Translations under genes and position numbers: made by a program
The notes under the pieces: generated by a model
Databases searched by the model: none
What the model saw: only the letters and a program-made list of their open reading frames with translations
What the model was told of the DNA's origin: nothing
Part shown: one piece after another, positions 62,596 through 64,000 of the stretch
How the letters are laid out: the number at the start of each line of letters is the position of its first letter
Position numbering within the stretch: the stretch's first letter is position 1
Assembly: GCF_013387475.1 (NCBI RefSeq)
Contig: NZ_VWNB01000008.1
Coordinates: 1-64,000 of the forward strand
Direction: 5' to 3'
Length of the DNA stretch: 64,000 nucleotides
Origin: Mariprofundus sp. KV
Lineage (GTDB): Bacteria; Pseudomonadota; Zetaproteobacteria; Mariprofundales; Mariprofundaceae

Positions 62596-64000
62596 TTATT
62601 CAGAAGACGGTCTAGTCGAACAGCCTGCTATCCAGCTCTTTGGGGAGCTGGGATGGGAGACTGTTAACGCCACCGATGAAATGCTTGGGGCTGAGGGTAC
62701 GCTAGGACGTGATGTTAAAGGCGAAGTGATTCTTGGTGCTCGGCTGCGCTCTAAAGTTCAAAGGTTGAATTCTGGATTTCCTGAAGTAGCCATCAATGCA
62801 GCGATAGATGAAGTGAGTCGTGACCGTTCGGCTACGACACCAGAATCAGCCAACCGTGAGCTATGGGGATTGATGCGCGATGGCGTGAAGGTATCCATTC
62901 CCGACCATGAGAAGGGTGGGGTTAAGACCGAGCGGGTGCAGTTGATCGACTGGAACAATCCGGCAAACAATGAGTTCCTGCTGGTTAGCCAGATGACCAT
63001 TACCGGGCCGCTCTATACCTGCCGTCCCGATTTGATCGGTTTTGTGAACGGCATCCCCTGGGTGGTGATTGAGCTGAAGAGGCCGGGAGTGTCGGCCAGA
63101 AATGGCTTTGATGAGAACCTGACAAGCTATAAACACGCGCAGAACGGCATTCCTGCACTCTTCTGGAGTAATGCTTTGCTGATCGCATCCAACGGAACAG
63201 AGAGCCGTGTGGGTTCGCTTACAGCCGAATGGGAGCGCTTCTTCGAGTGGAAGCGTATCGAACGTGAGGATGAGCCTCGCCGGGTCTCACTAGAGGTGAT
63301 GTTGCGCGGTTTATGTGAACCGTCTCGCTTGCTTGATATGGTGGAGAACTACACGCTCTTTTCTGAGCACAAACAGGGGCTGACCAAGATCATCGGTCAG
63401 AACCATCAGTTCCTCGGCGTGAACAATGCCATTGATGCCACACTCAATGCCCGCGATGAAGGACATGGTCGTGGCGGTGTCTTCTGGCAGACGCAGGGCT
63501 CGGGCAAGAGCTTCTCGATGGTCTTCTTTGCACAGAAGATTCTGCGCAAACATCCGGGAAACTGGACCTTCGTAATTATCACCGACCGTGTGGAGCTGGA
63601 TGAGCAGATTGCCCGCACCTTTGCGGCCTGTGGAGCGGTCACCGATGCGAATGCCTGTCATGCATCTTCCGGCGTACATTTGAGAGAACTGCTCTCCGGA
63701 AACAACCGTTACGTATTCACGCTGATCCACAAGTTTCAGGATGATGCGGTACTGTGTGACCGCAAGGATGTGATTGTTCTGACCGATGAAGCGCATCGCA
63801 GCCAGTACGACACGCTGGCCATGAACATGCGAGCAGCTCTCCCTAATGCCACCTTTGTAGCATTTACAGGCACCCCGCTGATTGCTGGCGAGGAGCGTAC
63901 CCGTGAGGTGTTCGGTGATTACGTCTCCATCTACGACTTCCAGCAGTCAATCGAGGACGGGGCAACGGTGCCGCTCTTCTATGAGAACCGCACACCTGAA
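62588..64000 (+). CDS. hsdR: type I restriction enzyme, endonuclease/translocase subunit (partial)
   Basis: Opens MSDYSEDGLVEQPAIQLFGE at ATG 62588, inside the effector gene's end, and is open to the window edge (471 codons seen of about 1,000). The N-terminal PD-(D/E)xK nuclease has PDLIGF (Asp148) and VVIELKRPG (Glu162, Lys164). The translocase shows Walker A TQGSGKSFSM (about 300), VIITDRVELDEQI, Walker B LTDEAHRSQ (about 400) and motif III FTGTP. It cuts unmethylated DNA with HsdM and HsdS. No defect is seen in the part present. Confidence 0.95.
   Translation, partial: MSDYSEDGLVEQPAIQLFGELGWETVNATDEMLGAEGTLGRDVKGEVILGARLRSKVQRLNSGFPEVAINAAIDEVSRDRSATTPESANRELWGLMRDGVKVSIPDHEKGGVKTERVQLIDWNNPANNEFLLVSQMTITGPLYTCRPDLIGFVNGIPWVVIELKRPGVSARNGFDENLTSYKHAQNGIPALFWSNALLIASNGTESRVGSLTAEWERFFEWKRIEREDEPRRVSLEVMLRGLCEPSRLLDMVENYTLFSEHKQGLTKIIGQNHQFLGVNNAIDATLNARDEGHGRGGVFWQTQGSGKSFSMVFFAQKILRKHPGNWTFVIITDRVELDEQIARTFAACGAVTDANACHASSGVHLRELLSGNNRYVFTLIHKFQDDAVLCDRKDVIVLTDEAHRSQYDTLAMNMRAALPNATFVAFTGTPLIAGEERTREVFGDYVSIYDFQQSIEDGATVPLFYENRTPE

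Overview
The window reads as chromosome of a Gram-negative, microaerobic, iron-oxidising proteobacterium, most likely a Zetaproteobacterium of the Mariprofundus type. The main reason is the gene at 12686-14029. It encodes a Cyc2-type outer-membrane cytochrome-porin fusion, with a signal peptide, a FARQTG..CLNCH haem site at the mature N-terminus and a long beta-barrel. Its codons are biased towards GCT/GGT/CGT, unlike its neighbours, as expected for a very highly expressed gene. The taxonomic assignment is inference; no rRNA is present. Gene density is high and most genes are housekeeping.

Layout. 1-2.5 kb: the first codons of an IS1182-type transposase leaving the window, a tiny membrane protein, a protoporphyrinogen-oxidase-like flavoprotein, a lipoprotein and a STAS-like protein. 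2.6-7.9 kb: a minus-strand one-carbon operon, folD-gcvT-gcvH-gcvPA-gcvPB. 7.9-14.9 kb: fructokinase (mak), a VOC protein, gshA, a TPR-sulfotransferase, cyc2 with its own strong terminator, and a BamC-like lipoprotein. 14.9-18.7 kb: trpEGDC on the minus strand, then tRNA-Ala(GGC) and a FetB-like permease. 19.9-27.4 kb: smc, a PilB/MshE-type secretion ATPase and two HDOD proteins. 27.5-34.2 kb: miaB-phoH-ybeY-corC-lnt-gpsA-smr, a tightly packed translation and envelope cluster. 34.2-42.3 kb: an aldolase-SDR fusion, a DUF2782 protein, a ThiE-like protein, SixA, an orphan TAXI protein, trhP, a PH-domain protein and a DAHP synthase. 42.4-47.5 kb: a membrane-anchored RRM protein, lipA (which supplies the lipoyl group GcvH needs), and a nitric-oxide/nitrosative-stress module of nsrR, hcp and an Hcp-reductase-like flavoprotein, with NsrR-like operators in front of hcp. 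47.6-56.7 kb: pckA, a JmjC/cupin-like protein, mscS, an SDR, then NusG-II protein, Gx transporter, TonB-like protein, mutY and ggt.

The accessory region starts at about 57.21 kb. There a histone-deacetylase-family gene is cut off in mid-domain, with in-frame stops directly at the break. A 654-bp non-coding stretch follows, rich in ordered dyad symmetries: a 52-bp dyad beside the junction, five exact copies of TGTCCA-N4-TGGACA interleaved with GTTGCC-N4-GGCAAC, and a nested palindrome. Next comes a type I restriction-modification operon, hsdM-hsdS-...-hsdR, which continues past the window end. Between hsdS and hsdR sit two A+T-rich genes. One is a CD-NTase (SMODS family) with a GS...DVD active site. 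The other is an S-4TM family predicted pore-forming effector. Together they form a minimal two-gene CBASS unit. All five genes overlap at their start/stop codons, so restriction and cyclic-nucleotide abortive immunity appear to be made from one transcript. This composite defence operon and its repeat-rich control region are the most interesting content of the window.
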